A DNA stretch of 39,402 bases from Kiritimatiellia bacterium (GTDB lineage Bacteria > Verrucomicrobiota > Kiritimatiellia > RFP12 > UBA1067), in contig JAFQYM010000060.1 in NCBI GenBank assembly GCA_017406465.1, forward strand, positions 1 through 39,402, given 5' to 3'. Position numbers and translations under genes: made by a program. A model generated the notes under the pieces. The model had not been told where the DNA came from. It saw only the letters and a list, made by a program, of their open reading frames with translations, and ran no database searches. Below, piece after piece: positions 14,045 to 23,463 of this stretch. Within the stretch, counting starts at the first letter, position 1. Each line of letters opens with the position of its first letter.

Positions 14045-14406
14045 TCGTCAGCCAACCCTTCAGCAATCACCTGCTGCATGACGGCAAGCGTCTCCTGCAG
14101 CGACACGAGCCGCGCCTTGAGTCCCTGCACGCGCGTCTCGGCCTTCTGGTAGTTGCGGCGGGTCGCGAAAAGCTGCTTGAGGATTTCGCCGGGGTCCATG
14201 TCGAGGTCGGTAAGCTCCATGCCGTCCGGAATCGGGACAAGCACGTCCTTGCCGCACTCGGAGCAGCTTATCTGGAGCCCCGCTCCGCGGTAGTCGATTA
14301 CGAGCGTCTTGCTGCAGTGCGGACAGTCGAACACGATGTCGGTGTCGCGTATCTCCGCGCCGTCGGCGCTCTGCGTCTCGAGAACTTCGTCCTTTTCTTC
14401 AGCCAT
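14041..14406 (-). CDS. Zinc-ribbon / coiled-coil small protein
   Basis: 121 residues. An acidic N-terminus precedes a zinc ribbon with two CxxC pairs (CPHC about 29-32, CSEC about 48-51), then a linker and a C-terminal coiled coil (about 77-121, QLFATRRNYQKAETRVQGLK and on). Cytoplasmic, with no signal. The ribosome site is very strong (AAGGAGG, 7 bases before ATG). The promoter, ribosome site and first eight codons are duplicated at 30906-30988 in front of the C10 protease. It is coupled to pgsA by a 4-base overlap. A regulatory or scaffold role is possible, but the function is not recognised. Confidence 0.75.
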   Translation of the reverse strand: MAEEKDEVLETQSADGAEIRDTDIVFDCPHCSKTLVIDYRGAGLQISCSECGKDVLVPIPDGMELTDLDMDPGEILKQLFATRRNYQKAETRVQGLKARLVSLQETLAVMQQVIAEGLADE

Positions 14407-14429
14407 GTGGAACCTCCTTAGGTGCGTAC

Positions 14430-14435
14430 ATTATA
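14430..14435 (-). promoter_or_regulatory. -10 box (TATAAT) of the zinc-ribbon/pgsA operon
   Basis: TATAAT directly follows the T-run of the preceding terminator, 24 bases before the ATG at 14406. The same arrangement recurs at 30950-30955. Confidence 0.6.
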
Positions 14436-14468
14436 TAAAAAAAAGCTCCGCGGCGCAACCGCCGCGGA
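14436..14468 (-). terminator. Rho-independent terminator after BPL_N lipoprotein A
   Basis: TCCGCGGCG and CGCCGCGGA form a 9-bp stem around GTTG on the minus strand, followed by GC and eight T. It lies 7 bases after the stop at 14476 and closes the operon running from 20956. Confidence 0.9.
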
Positions 14469-14475
14469 ATGATGG

Positions 14476-16722
14476 CTATTGTCTAAGCAAGGCGTCCACT
14501 ACCTTGTCGTAGGAATCGACGACGACGGCGCCTTTGAGCCACTTTGCGGCCTTGCGCTTCCCGGAAGTGTCCGCGACGATGACGACCCTTCCGCCGCGCC
14601 GCATGAATTTCTCGAGCCGCCCGACGTCGGACTTTCCGGCTTTTCCGGTAATGACGACGGCATCGACATGCAAAAGGTCTTCCAGTTCCTCGCCGGACCA
14701 TACATAAAACCTGCCGTCGCGATAGAGCGTGCCGAAGAGAAATTCAGCGGACGCCTTGTCCGACGAACAGTACCTTACCGCCACGGCGCCGCGCGCCCTT
14801 TCAAGATAGACTGGCGTCGGCGCGACGCCGGTAAGATACTTGATGCCGTTCATCACGAGGTCGAAGGTGGGTTCCTCCTTTTCGGGGTGTGGACAGGAAA
14901 CGAACACCTTGCCCTTGCCGACCCTGCCGCCGAGAAAAGCCGCCTTGCCCGCCATTTCCTCGACCGGCTCGGGCTGGTTCGTGTTGATTACCCTCCCCGT
15001 GTATCTCGCAAGGACTTCGATCTCGGCATCCGGAACGCTCTCGCCCGGAACTGCCGCCGGACCTCCGGCGTAATAGACCGTGCGGTTTGTGGCGGAGTGC
15101 GGAAACACCTTCTTCCCTTCGTCGGTGAGCTCGATCCTGACTGGCGAAATGCCGCGATAGTGCGAAGGGTCGTCGCCTTTGAACGGAACGAGACCAAGAC
15201 GCGGGTAGCCCGGGCGCGACTGCTGAAGGGCGAGAAACGCACCCGCGCAGACGCCATAGTATTTTCCGCCGTCGAGGACAAACCGCCTAAGCGCCTCCAC
15301 GCCCTTGTCCCCAAGCGCATTGTACTGCCTTTTGCATCCGCCGCCTGGCTGGATCACGAGGTCGAGCCCGTCAAGGCCGCCGTTCGCGTAGTCCTCGGGG
15401 CCAAGTATCTTGAGCTCGTATTCAGGCGACAAGTCAAGCATCCTCGCAATCGAGATGTTCGAGTTGCTCTCGTCCTGGTAGATTCCCGCGCGAATTGGCT
15501 TCTCGACCTTCGCCGGAAGCGCCTGAGGGGCGGGAACCGGCTCTGCGGCGAGCGATCTCAAGGCCGCGATCGCGGCCTCGGCGTCCGCTACGCACGTGAC
15601 GCCGCCCTCGCGCTCCTTCGCGGCCTCCGCCGCGCTTCCCCACGCGAAGATGCGCCCGCCACGCGCAAGGAATTCCTTCGTCCGCCCGGCGTTGCCCGCG
15701 TAAAGCCCGACCTCCGGCTTCGCGGAGCCGGCGCCCGCCGGCGCGAGAACGGCGTCGACGCGGTGCAGGAATCCCGCCTCGACCTGCTTCTTGTTGAGCG
15801 GTACGATGTCGAACTCGCCGTCCGTGACGAGACGCTGCACGAGACGCGCAGTATCCAGGCCAAACGAATCGTCGCACATGAAGCCGACGGCGAGCTGCCC
15901 TCGCTTCCTCTGCGGATAGTCCCAGGTTATCTCTCGCCCCGTCAGGAACCGGAACGCCCCCCTCAGGATGTAGTGGTCGTCGGAATCGTACTCGGGATGC
16001 ACGGAGAAAACGAAAAGCCGCCCCTTCCCGTATGTGCCGGCAATTGCGGCGGCCTGGCCCGCCATCGACGGACGCGCGGCCTCTCCCCTCGTGTTTATGT
16101 CGCCGTTGTAGGTGGCGACGACCTCGACGTCCGCATCCTTCACGGGAATCGACGGCAGGGGAACGGGGCCTTCGGCATAGCGTATCTTCGTAGCGCCCTT
16201 CTTGATTCCCGCAAGCTCCCCGGCACGGCGGTTGAATGAAACCGAAATGTCCGCCTTGCCGCCCGACGGCCCGAACTTGAACGGGATCAAGTGCAGCATG
16301 TCGGGATGGTGGCTCGCCGACTCCATGAGAAGGCAGCACCCCGCGCACGTGCCGACGTAGCTGCCGCCTTTCCTTACGAACGACTTTACCTTCTCGCGGC
16401 CTTCCGGGCCAAGCGACTTCGACTCCGCGACCGACGAACCGCCCGGCATGACGAGGACGTCAGTCGCGTCAAGCGCGCCGCGCCTCACCGCCTCGCCGTC
16501 TATTGGCGTCGCGACAACGCCTTTCGCCCGCGTCGCAAGCTCCAGCCAGCGGAAGGCGCCGATGCTGCGGGCGCCCTTGTCGACAAAGACCGCCACGCGC
16601 AGCGGCGCGAGACCCTTTTCCTCAACCGGCGCAGATTCGTTCTTAGCGCCCGTTCCGACGCATCCGACAAGTGCCGCAAGCACCGCTGCGGCAATCAGCG
16701 ACTTTGTTTTCGTCGTTCTCAT
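14476..16722 (-). CDS. Lipoprotein with two BPL_N (amidotransferase-like) domains, paralogue A
   Basis: 748 residues from the ATG at 16722, which gives a compact signal peptide with lipobox LVGC (lipidated Cys21). The layout is BPL_N-like domain, degenerate Rossmann unit, BPL_N-like domain, degenerate unit. Each BPL_N domain has a class I amidotransferase elbow (GTCAG with Cys126; GVCAG with Cys492), a PGG oxyanion-type loop (93-95 and about 459-461) and a HPE motif (His242/Glu244; CPHPE in the second), so both triads look intact. BPL_N domains are named after the N-terminus of eukaryotic biotin ligase; their bacterial role is not settled. The paralogue lies at 21160-23463. This is the third gene of an operon after the LamG protein and a small secreted protein. 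Confidence 0.85.
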   Translation of the reverse strand: MRTTKTKSLIAAAVLAALVGCVGTGAKNESAPVEEKGLAPLRVAVFVDKGARSIGAFRWLELATRAKGVVATPIDGEAVRRGALDATDVLVMPGGSSVAESKSLGPEGREKVKSFVRKGGSYVGTCAGCCLLMESASHHPDMLHLIPFKFGPSGGKADISVSFNRRAGELAGIKKGATKIRYAEGPVPLPSIPVKDADVEVVATYNGDINTRGEAARPSMAGQAAAIAGTYGKGRLFVFSVHPEYDSDDHYILRGAFRFLTGREITWDYPQRKRGQLAVGFMCDDSFGLDTARLVQRLVTDGEFDIVPLNKKQVEAGFLHRVDAVLAPAGAGSAKPEVGLYAGNAGRTKEFLARGGRIFAWGSAAEAAKEREGGVTCVADAEAAIAALRSLAAEPVPAPQALPAKVEKPIRAGIYQDESNSNISIARMLDLSPEYELKILGPEDYANGGLDGLDLVIQPGGGCKRQYNALGDKGVEALRRFVLDGGKYYGVCAGAFLALQQSRPGYPRLGLVPFKGDDPSHYRGISPVRIELTDEGKKVFPHSATNRTVYYAGGPAAVPGESVPDAEIEVLARYTGRVINTNQPEPVEEMAGKAAFLGGRVGKGKVFVSCPHPEKEEPTFDLVMNGIKYLTGVAPTPVYLERARGAVAVRYCSSDKASAEFLFGTLYRDGRFYVWSGEELEDLLHVDAVVITGKAGKSDVGRLEKFMRRGGRVVIVADTSGKRKAAKWLKGAVVVDSYDKVVDALLRQ

Positions 16723-16749
16723 TTTCCTTACCTTTCCAGCTTTCAATGG

Positions 16750-17097
16750 TCAATACAGCTTGTTTCCGTAGACGAGAATCTTCTTGAGCGACAGCGACCT
16801 CTTGGAGCCGCCCGGCTCAAAACCGACCTTGACATCCTTCCGCAAGAGGGCGAATTCCGCCATGTCGACCGACTGCAGCTCCTCCGTGCTGCGCCCTTCG
16901 GAAGGACGCGCGCGCAGCTCGGCGATGAATGCGCGCCCTTCGTCCATCTTCCCGTCTCTCGCGAAGAAAGCCGCGCTGCGCACGTCGCCAAACCCATCGG
17001 CGCCGCGCTTGAGGAGCGGCGAATCCTCGCCGCCTGGCGCGGCCGAGGCGAGAAGCGCGGCCACCGCCGCGAAGATGGATTTCATCGTGTTCTTCAT
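16750..17097 (-). CDS. Small secreted protein
   Basis: 115 residues from the ATG at 17097. A start 12 bases further in is also possible. The signal peptide is MKNTMKSIFAAVAALLASAAPG. The mature part has a charged helical segment (DGKMDEGRAFIAELRARP) and a C-terminus KRSLSLKKILVYGNKLY that reads like a closing beta strand. It sits between the LamG surface protein and BPL_N lipoprotein A in the same operon, with gaps of 67 and 27 bases. No known family; an accessory or chaperone role is conceivable. Confidence 0.65.
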   Translation of the reverse strand: MKNTMKSIFAAVAALLASAAPGGEDSPLLKRGADGFGDVRSAAFFARDGKMDEGRAFIAELRARPSEGRSTEELQSVDMAEFALLRKDVKVGFEPGGSKRSLSLKKILVYGNKLY

Positions 17098-17164
17098 TCT
17101 GCGATCTCTTCGTTGACGATGTTGCAACAGATGTGACGGAGAATGATTTTCCCCGGTTTACGCG

Positions 17165-20100
17165 CTACTTGACGAGGATCATCGCCCCGTACGGCTTCAC
17201 GTCAAGGACGATCTCGCCGTCGGCATTGACCGACACGCCCTTCACCCAGTCCGGCGCGCCTGCGGCGGGCGAGACGTTCGCGCCGACGAACTTGTCGCCT
17301 AAAGTCAGCACATGACTGCCGCCCTTCGGGCGCATGCCTTCCTCCGCCGAAATCTTCACCAAAACATCCTTGTCCCCGTTGAGCGTCACCGTCCTGCCGG
17401 TCACGTCGAGCACGGGCGCCGTCCGCCTCTCGGTGAAGTTGAAGCCGAGCGCCGCGCCGTCGTCGAGCGTCAGGCCGCCGCCGAGCGCCACCGTGCCGGA
17501 CTGCGCGACTTGCAGCGTCGCGCCGCCGCGCACCGTCACCGTGCCGTTGCCGGGCCTCATGCCGGGATTCACCGCCACCGTCGCCCCGGCCGACACGGTC
17601 AGTCCGTTCGAGAACGTCGAGACCGAGTTGAACAGAACCGTCCCGCAGCCCTTGATTTCGATCTTGCCCTTGTTGGTATCGCTCCTGTTGGCGACCGGGA
17701 TGTCGAAGACGATCGTCGCCGGCGTGTTTTCTGTTTCGTATTGCGTCGTGTGAATCGTCAAACCGCTGCTGTCGCATCCGAAATTCGATGTTCCTTTCAC
17801 GGAGAATCTGCCCGTCCGCGAATAGAGAGCCGGACCGCTGGAGCATTGAACCCGCGTATCGCACGTTATTCCGCCCGCGCCGACGATTATGCTCTTCGCG
17901 GACGCATACGTCCACTTGCTGGGCGTGTTCGCATAGAGCGAACCGAACTCCATCGTCGAGCTGCTGTTGTCGGCTTCGCGGACGAGATAGCAGTCCGTCG
18001 AAGTTTCGATGCTGCAAGCTCCGGTGACGACAAGCCGTCCGTGGCTCCAGTAGGACAGATGGTTGCAGGATCCGGTCGCGTTCAGCGTCGCGGCTGTGAC
18101 GACGCATCCGCTGTTTATGCTGAGATTGTTGGGGTTGAGGAGCGCACCGTCCACAGTCACACTTGCTCCATTGTAGAGCGCATTGCCGGAGACCGGCGTC
18201 CAATTGTCCCTGATGTGCCAGACGCCGTAGATGGAGCATTTGTCGTTCCCCGTTTCAGCGAACGAAACGCTGTTCACTGTCAATCCGCCAGTGAACACGC
18301 AATACGTGGTCGTGTTGCTGACCGAAAGCGCATCCGCCGTCACCGCCGTCTTGAACTCGTGGTTGGCCGAAGAGAGGTTGTTGATCGCCACCATGTCTTC
18401 GAGCGGAGCGCCCTCTATCGTCACCTTGGGGCATCCGGCGAAGAACGTGATGGACTTCGCCGTGAAAGCCGCGCTGTTCGTGAGAAAGGCCGCGGCAGCC
18501 GCCGTGATGACGGCGTTGGTGCCGGCCTGCGGGACGACGCCGTTCGACCAGTTGGTGGGATCGCCGAGGTCGCCGCTCGTTCCGCCGATCCAGACGGGGT
18601 CGCTGCTGAGGATGAGAACGACCGACTTCGCGTCGGCGGAAAGCGAAAGCACCGCGCCGGCGAAGGTGGGGTCCTCTGGCAGCGTAATATTTGAAAGCAC
18701 GTTCTCGTCGAACGTCCCATCGCCCAGATCTATGGTGAGGAGCGAATACGCGCCCGGAGCGGGCGTCGCGCTGAACGACACGCCAAGCGCACCCTCCACC
18801 GTTATCGCGTTCGCCGTGACCGCGCCGACCGCGCCATTTGAATACGGAATGTTCAATTTCGCGCCATCCTTGACCACGACGGACGGGGCAAGTTGTGCGG
18901 GATTGTTCCCCGTCTGCTTTTCGAGCGTCGCGCCGCTTTTGACGGTCAGCGTCCCGGAGGTGATTTTCGTGTTGACGCCGCCGAACGAAAGCGTTCCCTC
19001 GTCAACATCCAAACCGCCGCTGTTGTATGTCGTCCAGTTCAGGTTAAGTTTGCCGGAGCCGGTCTTCACCACTTTCACCGTGCCAGTGATTTTCGCCATG
19101 TCTGCGAGCGAAAGCGTCTCGCCTTCCGCCACCTCGATGCGCAGTTCGCCGCCGGACGTCGTCGCGACAACCGGCCCTGCCGTGAACGTCCCCGTGCCCG
19201 CGTTGGCGTAGAACTTGCCGTTCGCCAGGTCGAGCAGACCCAAAACGTTGTCGCTCTTGCGCTTCGCGGGCACGAAGTCGCGCTCGAGCGTCGTGCCGGA
19301 ATATATCCTGCACGAATAGAGCTTCGCCTTCGTATGGAAGTTCGGATACCAGTTGGGGGTGTTGTTTTTGTAGTATTGGTGCAGCGCAAACAGATAGTCG
19401 GAACGGCCTTCGTCGAACGAGCCGCCCGTCGCCGTCCCCGTGCCGAGGGATATTGCCGCGCCGCCCTCCGGCGTGGCGGTGCTTTCCCCGCCCGTCTTCT
19501 CGAGATGGATGTCGTAGATTGTCGAACTCGAGACTGTATGATCTATAAAACTGTCTCTTTTCTTGCCAAGTTCGGGTCCGAACCGGCAAGGAGCATTTTG
19601 GCTGTTGCTCAAGAACACGTCGAATCTTCGTTTATTATGATCGGCATTGTCCTCGTAGTGCCGCGCGCCGTAGAAGTTCTGCCAGTCGGAGCCGGGCGTC
19701 TCGTCAAACGAAATCCGCATATCGACCTTGGTGCTGTCGTTGTGAACGTAACCGGTGTCTATGTACTGCTTCCCGTCGGACTGCTTGGCTTGCAGATATA
19801 GCAGCCTTTCGTAGCCGGAGAGCGCGGTGCCGACGGTGTTGGTAATCGTGCCGTCGCCCTCGACGGCGTTGACTGTCAGGTTGTGCCCCGCGAGGTCGAG
19901 GACAGCGCCGGAGGCGACTTCGACGGAAGCGAACTTGGTCGCGTCGAGGTCGGCGTCGAGCGCTTTTTCACCTGTAAACACGAGCGTGACGCCGTCTCCT
20001 ACGGTCAACTCGGAGAAGTCAACCGTCTCTTCGCCGCCGGACGGCGCCAGGCGCAGCCCGCCAGGCGACACCGTCGCACCGGCATTGAACGCCCCGGTGC

Positions 20101-20956
20101 CCGCGTTGCCGTGGAACGTGCCGTTGTTCGCCAAGTCGAGCAGTCCGGCATCCTTGTTGCCGCTCTTGCTGCGCACGGGCACGAAGTCGCACTTGAGCGT
20201 CGTACCGGAATATATCTTGCACGAATACAGTTTCGCAAGTGCCCAATGGTTTGACGTCCAGTAGTCCTTGTTTTTTTCTAATTCATGGACGGCGAACAGA
20301 AAGTCCGTCTGGCCGTCGGCGAGCGCGCCGCCCGACGATGTATCGTCGCCGCTGTTGGCATTTTTGGAGAACGTCTCGTCGTTCTCCGGCGTGACGCTGA
20401 AATTCCCGGTCTTGTCGAGATGAATGTCGTAAATCACATCTTTCGAGGCTGTGGGAGAGTCGATGTTCTGCCCAGTGGCGCCGAGTTCGCGGCGGAACTT
20501 GGCATAGTTCAGCCACGCCGAAAATCTTGTCTTCTTTGCGTTGTCCTTGCCGTTGCGCGCGCCGTAGATGCATTGCCATTCCTTGCTTACGCTGTCGAAC
20601 AAAACCCGTATATCGACCTTGGTGTTGTCGTTATGGACATAGCCCGTGTTGATACACTGTGTCCCCGTGGCCTGCAGGTATTGAATTCTCTCGTAGCCGG
20701 CAAAAGAATCGACGATGCTGCCCGTGCCGTCGATGCCGGCAACGGTGAGCGTATAGCCGTTGAGGTCAAGCGTCACGCCTTCCTCTATTGTCACGACGCC
20801 TTGGTCCCTCCAGTCGGTGTCTTCCGTCAGCGTAACGTTGTCGGTGATGTTGGTGGCCGCCCACGCGCCTGTCGCGGCGAGCGCGAAAAACGCGGCAAGG
20901 AGATAACATGGAGTTTTACCCCACCCCCTAAGTATATTGGCAATTATGGTTTTCAT
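17165..20956 (-). CDS. Large surface protein: two LamG-like domains plus beta-helix region
   Basis: 1263 residues with a signal peptide ending near GAWA (about residue 33). A short beta-helix strip (TLTEDTDWRDQG..., LDLNGYTLTV) leads to two LamG/concanavalin-like domains (about 87-290 and 379-589). Each opens with a YER-LQY-LQA...TGYVHND motif and ends LLDLAN-G-F--NAGTGTF. The rest is a long beta-solenoid of autotransporter-associated type, with the module DPVWIGGTSGDLGDPTNWSN near residue 785. No C-terminal barrel or sorting signal is recognised; it ends PYGAMILVK. A good ribosome site (AAGGAGAT) is present. It probably binds glycans at the cell surface, and the same operon encodes a BPL_N lipoprotein. 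Confidence 0.8.
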   Translation of the reverse strand: MKTIIANILRGWGKTPCYLLAAFFALAATGAWAATNITDNVTLTEDTDWRDQGVVTIEEGVTLDLNGYTLTVAGIDGTGSIVDSFAGYERIQYLQATGTQCINTGYVHNDNTKVDIRVLFDSVSKEWQCIYGARNGKDNAKKTRFSAWLNYAKFRRELGATGQNIDSPTASKDVIYDIHLDKTGNFSVTPENDETFSKNANSGDDTSSGGALADGQTDFLFAVHELEKNKDYWTSNHWALAKLYSCKIYSGTTLKCDFVPVRSKSGNKDAGLLDLANNGTFHGNAGTGAFNAGATVSPGGLRLAPSGGEETVDFSELTVGDGVTLVFTGEKALDADLDATKFASVEVASGAVLDLAGHNLTVNAVEGDGTITNTVGTALSGYERLLYLQAKQSDGKQYIDTGYVHNDSTKVDMRISFDETPGSDWQNFYGARHYEDNADHNKRRFDVFLSNSQNAPCRFGPELGKKRDSFIDHTVSSSTIYDIHLEKTGGESTATPEGGAAISLGTGTATGGSFDEGRSDYLFALHQYYKNNTPNWYPNFHTKAKLYSCRIYSGTTLERDFVPAKRKSDNVLGLLDLANGKFYANAGTGTFTAGPVVATTSGGELRIEVAEGETLSLADMAKITGTVKVVKTGSGKLNLNWTTYNSGGLDVDEGTLSFGGVNTKITSGTLTVKSGATLEKQTGNNPAQLAPSVVVKDGAKLNIPYSNGAVGAVTANAITVEGALGVSFSATPAPGAYSLLTIDLGDGTFDENVLSNITLPEDPTFAGAVLSLSADAKSVVLILSSDPVWIGGTSGDLGDPTNWSNGVVPQAGTNAVITAAAAAFLTNSAAFTAKSITFFAGCPKVTIEGAPLEDMVAINNLSSANHEFKTAVTADALSVSNTTTYCVFTGGLTVNSVSFAETGNDKCSIYGVWHIRDNWTPVSGNALYNGASVTVDGALLNPNNLSINSGCVVTAATLNATGSCNHLSYWSHGRLVVTGACSIETSTDCYLVREADNSSSTMEFGSLYANTPSKWTYASAKSIIVGAGGITCDTRVQCSSGPALYSRTGRFSVKGTSNFGCDSSGLTIHTTQYETENTPATIVFDIPVANRSDTNKGKIEIKGCGTVLFNSVSTFSNGLTVSAGATVAVNPGMRPGNGTVTVRGGATLQVAQSGTVALGGGLTLDDGAALGFNFTERRTAPVLDVTGRTVTLNGDKDVLVKISAEEGMRPKGGSHVLTLGDKFVGANVSPAAGAPDWVKGVSVNADGEIVLDVKPYGAMILVK
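19190..19825 (-). repeat. Second LamG-like unit within the surface protein
   Basis: Coding repeat of the unit at about 20090-20700. Shared landmarks are GYER, TGYVHND, the KVD-R-FD strand, GAR, YDIHLEKTG and KLYSC-IYSGTTL. Boundaries are approximate. Confidence 0.7.
20090..20700 (-). repeat. First LamG-like unit within the surface protein
   Basis: Diverged coding duplicate of about 19190-19825, offset by about 880 bases. Boundaries are approximate. Confidence 0.7.
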
Positions 20957-21006
20957 TGTTTATCTCCTTGCTGTTCGGGTATGGTTGCTATGCCCTTGTG
21001 CGACAA

Positions 21007-21015
21007 ATTATACCA
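21007..21015 (-). promoter_or_regulatory. Extended -10 promoter (TGGTATAAT) of the LamG operon
   Basis: TGGTATAAT lies about 50 bases before the ATG at 20956. No clear -35 box. The remaining ~145 bases up to the stop at 21160 hold nothing else I can identify. Confidence 0.65.
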
Positions 21016-21159
21016 AAACCTCTCGCTCGGTTGTTGCATTTTCAAAATTTTCTGTAATCGGTCAGTGAGCGGGACTCTGCATTGGCTACGGCCTCTTCCG
21101 GCGGATGAAACGCACTCTCTTACCTGAAGATTTCGCCCATATCCAAGGGTTCAGCATCA

Positions 21160-23463
21160 CTAATGCGCAGTCATTTCAGCGACCTTGTCGTAGGAATCGA
21201 CGACTGTAGCGCAGTCGAACTTCGCGGCGATTTTCCGCTTCTTTTCCGTCTCCGCGACAACAACGACCTTTCCGCCACCCTTGACGAACGCCCTCATCGC
21301 CGGCGTCCAGCTGTTCTTGTCGAAGAGACAGAGGACGACGACATCGGCATGCGCAAGCTCGTTGTTGTCCATCGCGTTGACGACGCGGCAGTCGAAGCGC
21401 CTGTCGCGAAGGAACGACTTGATGAAGAACCTTACTGCGGCGTCCATCCCCTCCCTGTAGCCCATCTTCACGACGACGGAGCGAGAACCCCTGACGCGGT
21501 GGGGGAGGACGCCCGTCGGACGCGCCCCGGCAAGCCACGCAAACGAATCGCGCACCATGTCGAAGTTGCGCTCGTGGGACTCGGGATGCGGGCACTGCGC
21601 ATACACCATGCCCTTGCCGACGCGCCCGCCCACTATCGCCGCCTTGCCGTTCATGTCAGGCGTCGGCTTCGGGTCAAGCGTGCTTATTACGCGGCTTTCG
21701 TACCTCGCAAAGATCTCGACCTCGGCGTCGTCGACCTCGTCCGCGTCGACGAACGCAGGCCCTCCCGCATACCAGACGGTGCGCTTCTCGTTCGACTTCG
21801 GAAACACCGCCCTGCCATCGTCGGTCAGGCGGATGCGCACAGGCGCCTTCCCGCGGTAGTGGTGGGGCTTGTCGTCCTTGAACGGAAGAAGACCAAGGAA
21901 CTGCGTGCCCGCCGGGGCGTTCGCCGCCTTTCCGACTGGCGTCTGCGAGACGAGAAACGCGCCGCCGCACACGCCGTAGTAGCGCCCGCCGCCGCGGACG
22001 AAATCGACGATTGCCCTGCGCCCTCCCTCGCCAAGCGTATTGTATACGACCGAGGAATAGCCGCCAGGCATGTAGAGCGCGTCGCAGCCCGCGAGCGCAC
22101 CGCCGGAGATTTCATCCGCCCCGACGATTGCAACCTCGTATTCAGGCGACATCTCAAGGAGCTGCGGGATGTTGCCCATGGAGCAGCCGTCGCCCGCGAA
22201 CACTGCGACCTTCGCGGGCTTTGCGACCTTCGCGGGGAACGGCGCGGGGGCGGGGACTTCCGACGCGGCGAACGCGCGAAGGTCCGCAAGGGCTGCGTCG
22301 GCGTCGGCAACGACCGCGATGCCGTCGATGCCGCTCGCTTTCGCCGGTTTCGCAGCGTTGCCCCACGTTACAATGCGCCCGCCACGTGCAAGAAACGCCA
22401 TCGCCCGCCCGGCATTGTCGCCGTAGATGCCCGTCTTCAGGTCGGCTTCGCCGGCGCACGACGGGACGAGAACGGCGTCGAGATGGCGCAGCGCCCCCTC
22501 GCCTATGCTCGTCGCGTTCACGGGAACCATGTCGAACTCGCCTTCGCGCAAAAGCCGCTGCACGAAACGCGCCGTCTCGGGGCCGAAGGAATTGTCGCAC
22601 ACGAAGCCGACCGCAAGCTGCCCGCGCTTCCTCTGCGGATGGCGCCACCTGACCTCGCGACCCGTCACATAGCGGAACGCGCCTTCGATGCATGCATGGT
22701 CGTCGACGTCGCTTTCGGGATGGCAGGTGAACACGAACATCCTCCCCTTGCCGCACTCGGCCGCGACTGCGGCGGGGTGTCCGGCCTTGGAAAGGCTCGG
22801 CACGGACTTCGGATTGTAGTCGCAGGCGTACGTCGCTACAACCTCGGCTTTCGTCCCCTCGACTTCGTTCTTCGAGCGAACCGGGACGGGGCCGTGGCTG
22901 TAGCACATCTTCTTCCTGCCCTTCTTGATCCCGGCGAGTTTCCCGGCAAGACCGTTGAACTCGAACATCACCTCGGCCCGGCCGTTGCCGCCGTCTTTCG
23001 TATCGACGAACGGTATGAGGCCGAGATAGTCCTTGCGCCGCCCGCCGGTCGGTTTCGTCACGAGGTAGAAGCCGGCGCACGTGCCGATGTAGCCGCCGCC
23101 CCCGCGTATGAACGCCTTTACCTTCTCGCGCCCCTCCGCGCCAAGGTCATTCGCCTCCACGTGAGCGCTGCCGCCCGGCATTACGAGCACGTCCGCCGCG
23201 TCAAGTGCGCCGCGCCTCACCGCCTCGCCGTCAACTGGCGTCGCGACGACGTTCTCGGCCATGGTCGCGATCTCGATCCAGCTGAACGCACCGGTGCTGC
23301 GCGCCCCCTCGCCGACGAACACCGCGACGCGCAAGGGCGCGGACTCCGCGTCGAAAGCGGCGACGCCGCTTCCCGTATCCGGCCCTATGCACCCCGCAAA
23401 CGCCGCAACCACCGCTGCGGCAATCACCGACTTTATGCAGAATGCGACCATGCACTTGTTCAT
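21160..23463 (-). CDS. Lipoprotein with two BPL_N (amidotransferase-like) domains, paralogue B
   Basis: 767 residues, with lipobox AFAGC (Cys25). It has the same four-unit layout as the protein at 14476-16722 and resembles it along its whole length. The first elbow is GTCAG (Cys129) with HPE in CHPESDVDD. The second is GVCGG with CPHPE further on. The elbow change from GVCAG to GVCGG is mild, so both triads still look complete. Its ATG overlaps the stop of the GH92 gene by four bases, with AAGGAG upstream, so it is coupled to the mannosidase. The lipobox predicts membrane attachment facing the periplasm or cell surface. Possible roles are glycan processing, amidase or peptidase activity, or ligand sensing; none is shown. 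Confidence 0.85.
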   Translation of the reverse strand: MNKCMVAFCIKSVIAAAVVAAFAGCIGPDTGSGVAAFDAESAPLRVAVFVGEGARSTGAFSWIEIATMAENVVATPVDGEAVRRGALDAADVLVMPGGSAHVEANDLGAEGREKVKAFIRGGGGYIGTCAGFYLVTKPTGGRRKDYLGLIPFVDTKDGGNGRAEVMFEFNGLAGKLAGIKKGRKKMCYSHGPVPVRSKNEVEGTKAEVVATYACDYNPKSVPSLSKAGHPAAVAAECGKGRMFVFTCHPESDVDDHACIEGAFRYVTGREVRWRHPQRKRGQLAVGFVCDNSFGPETARFVQRLLREGEFDMVPVNATSIGEGALRHLDAVLVPSCAGEADLKTGIYGDNAGRAMAFLARGGRIVTWGNAAKPAKASGIDGIAVVADADAALADLRAFAASEVPAPAPFPAKVAKPAKVAVFAGDGCSMGNIPQLLEMSPEYEVAIVGADEISGGALAGCDALYMPGGYSSVVYNTLGEGGRRAIVDFVRGGGRYYGVCGGAFLVSQTPVGKAANAPAGTQFLGLLPFKDDKPHHYRGKAPVRIRLTDDGRAVFPKSNEKRTVWYAGGPAFVDADEVDDAEVEIFARYESRVISTLDPKPTPDMNGKAAIVGGRVGKGMVYAQCPHPESHERNFDMVRDSFAWLAGARPTGVLPHRVRGSRSVVVKMGYREGMDAAVRFFIKSFLRDRRFDCRVVNAMDNNELAHADVVVLCLFDKNSWTPAMRAFVKGGGKVVVVAETEKKRKIAAKFDCATVVDSYDKVAEMTAH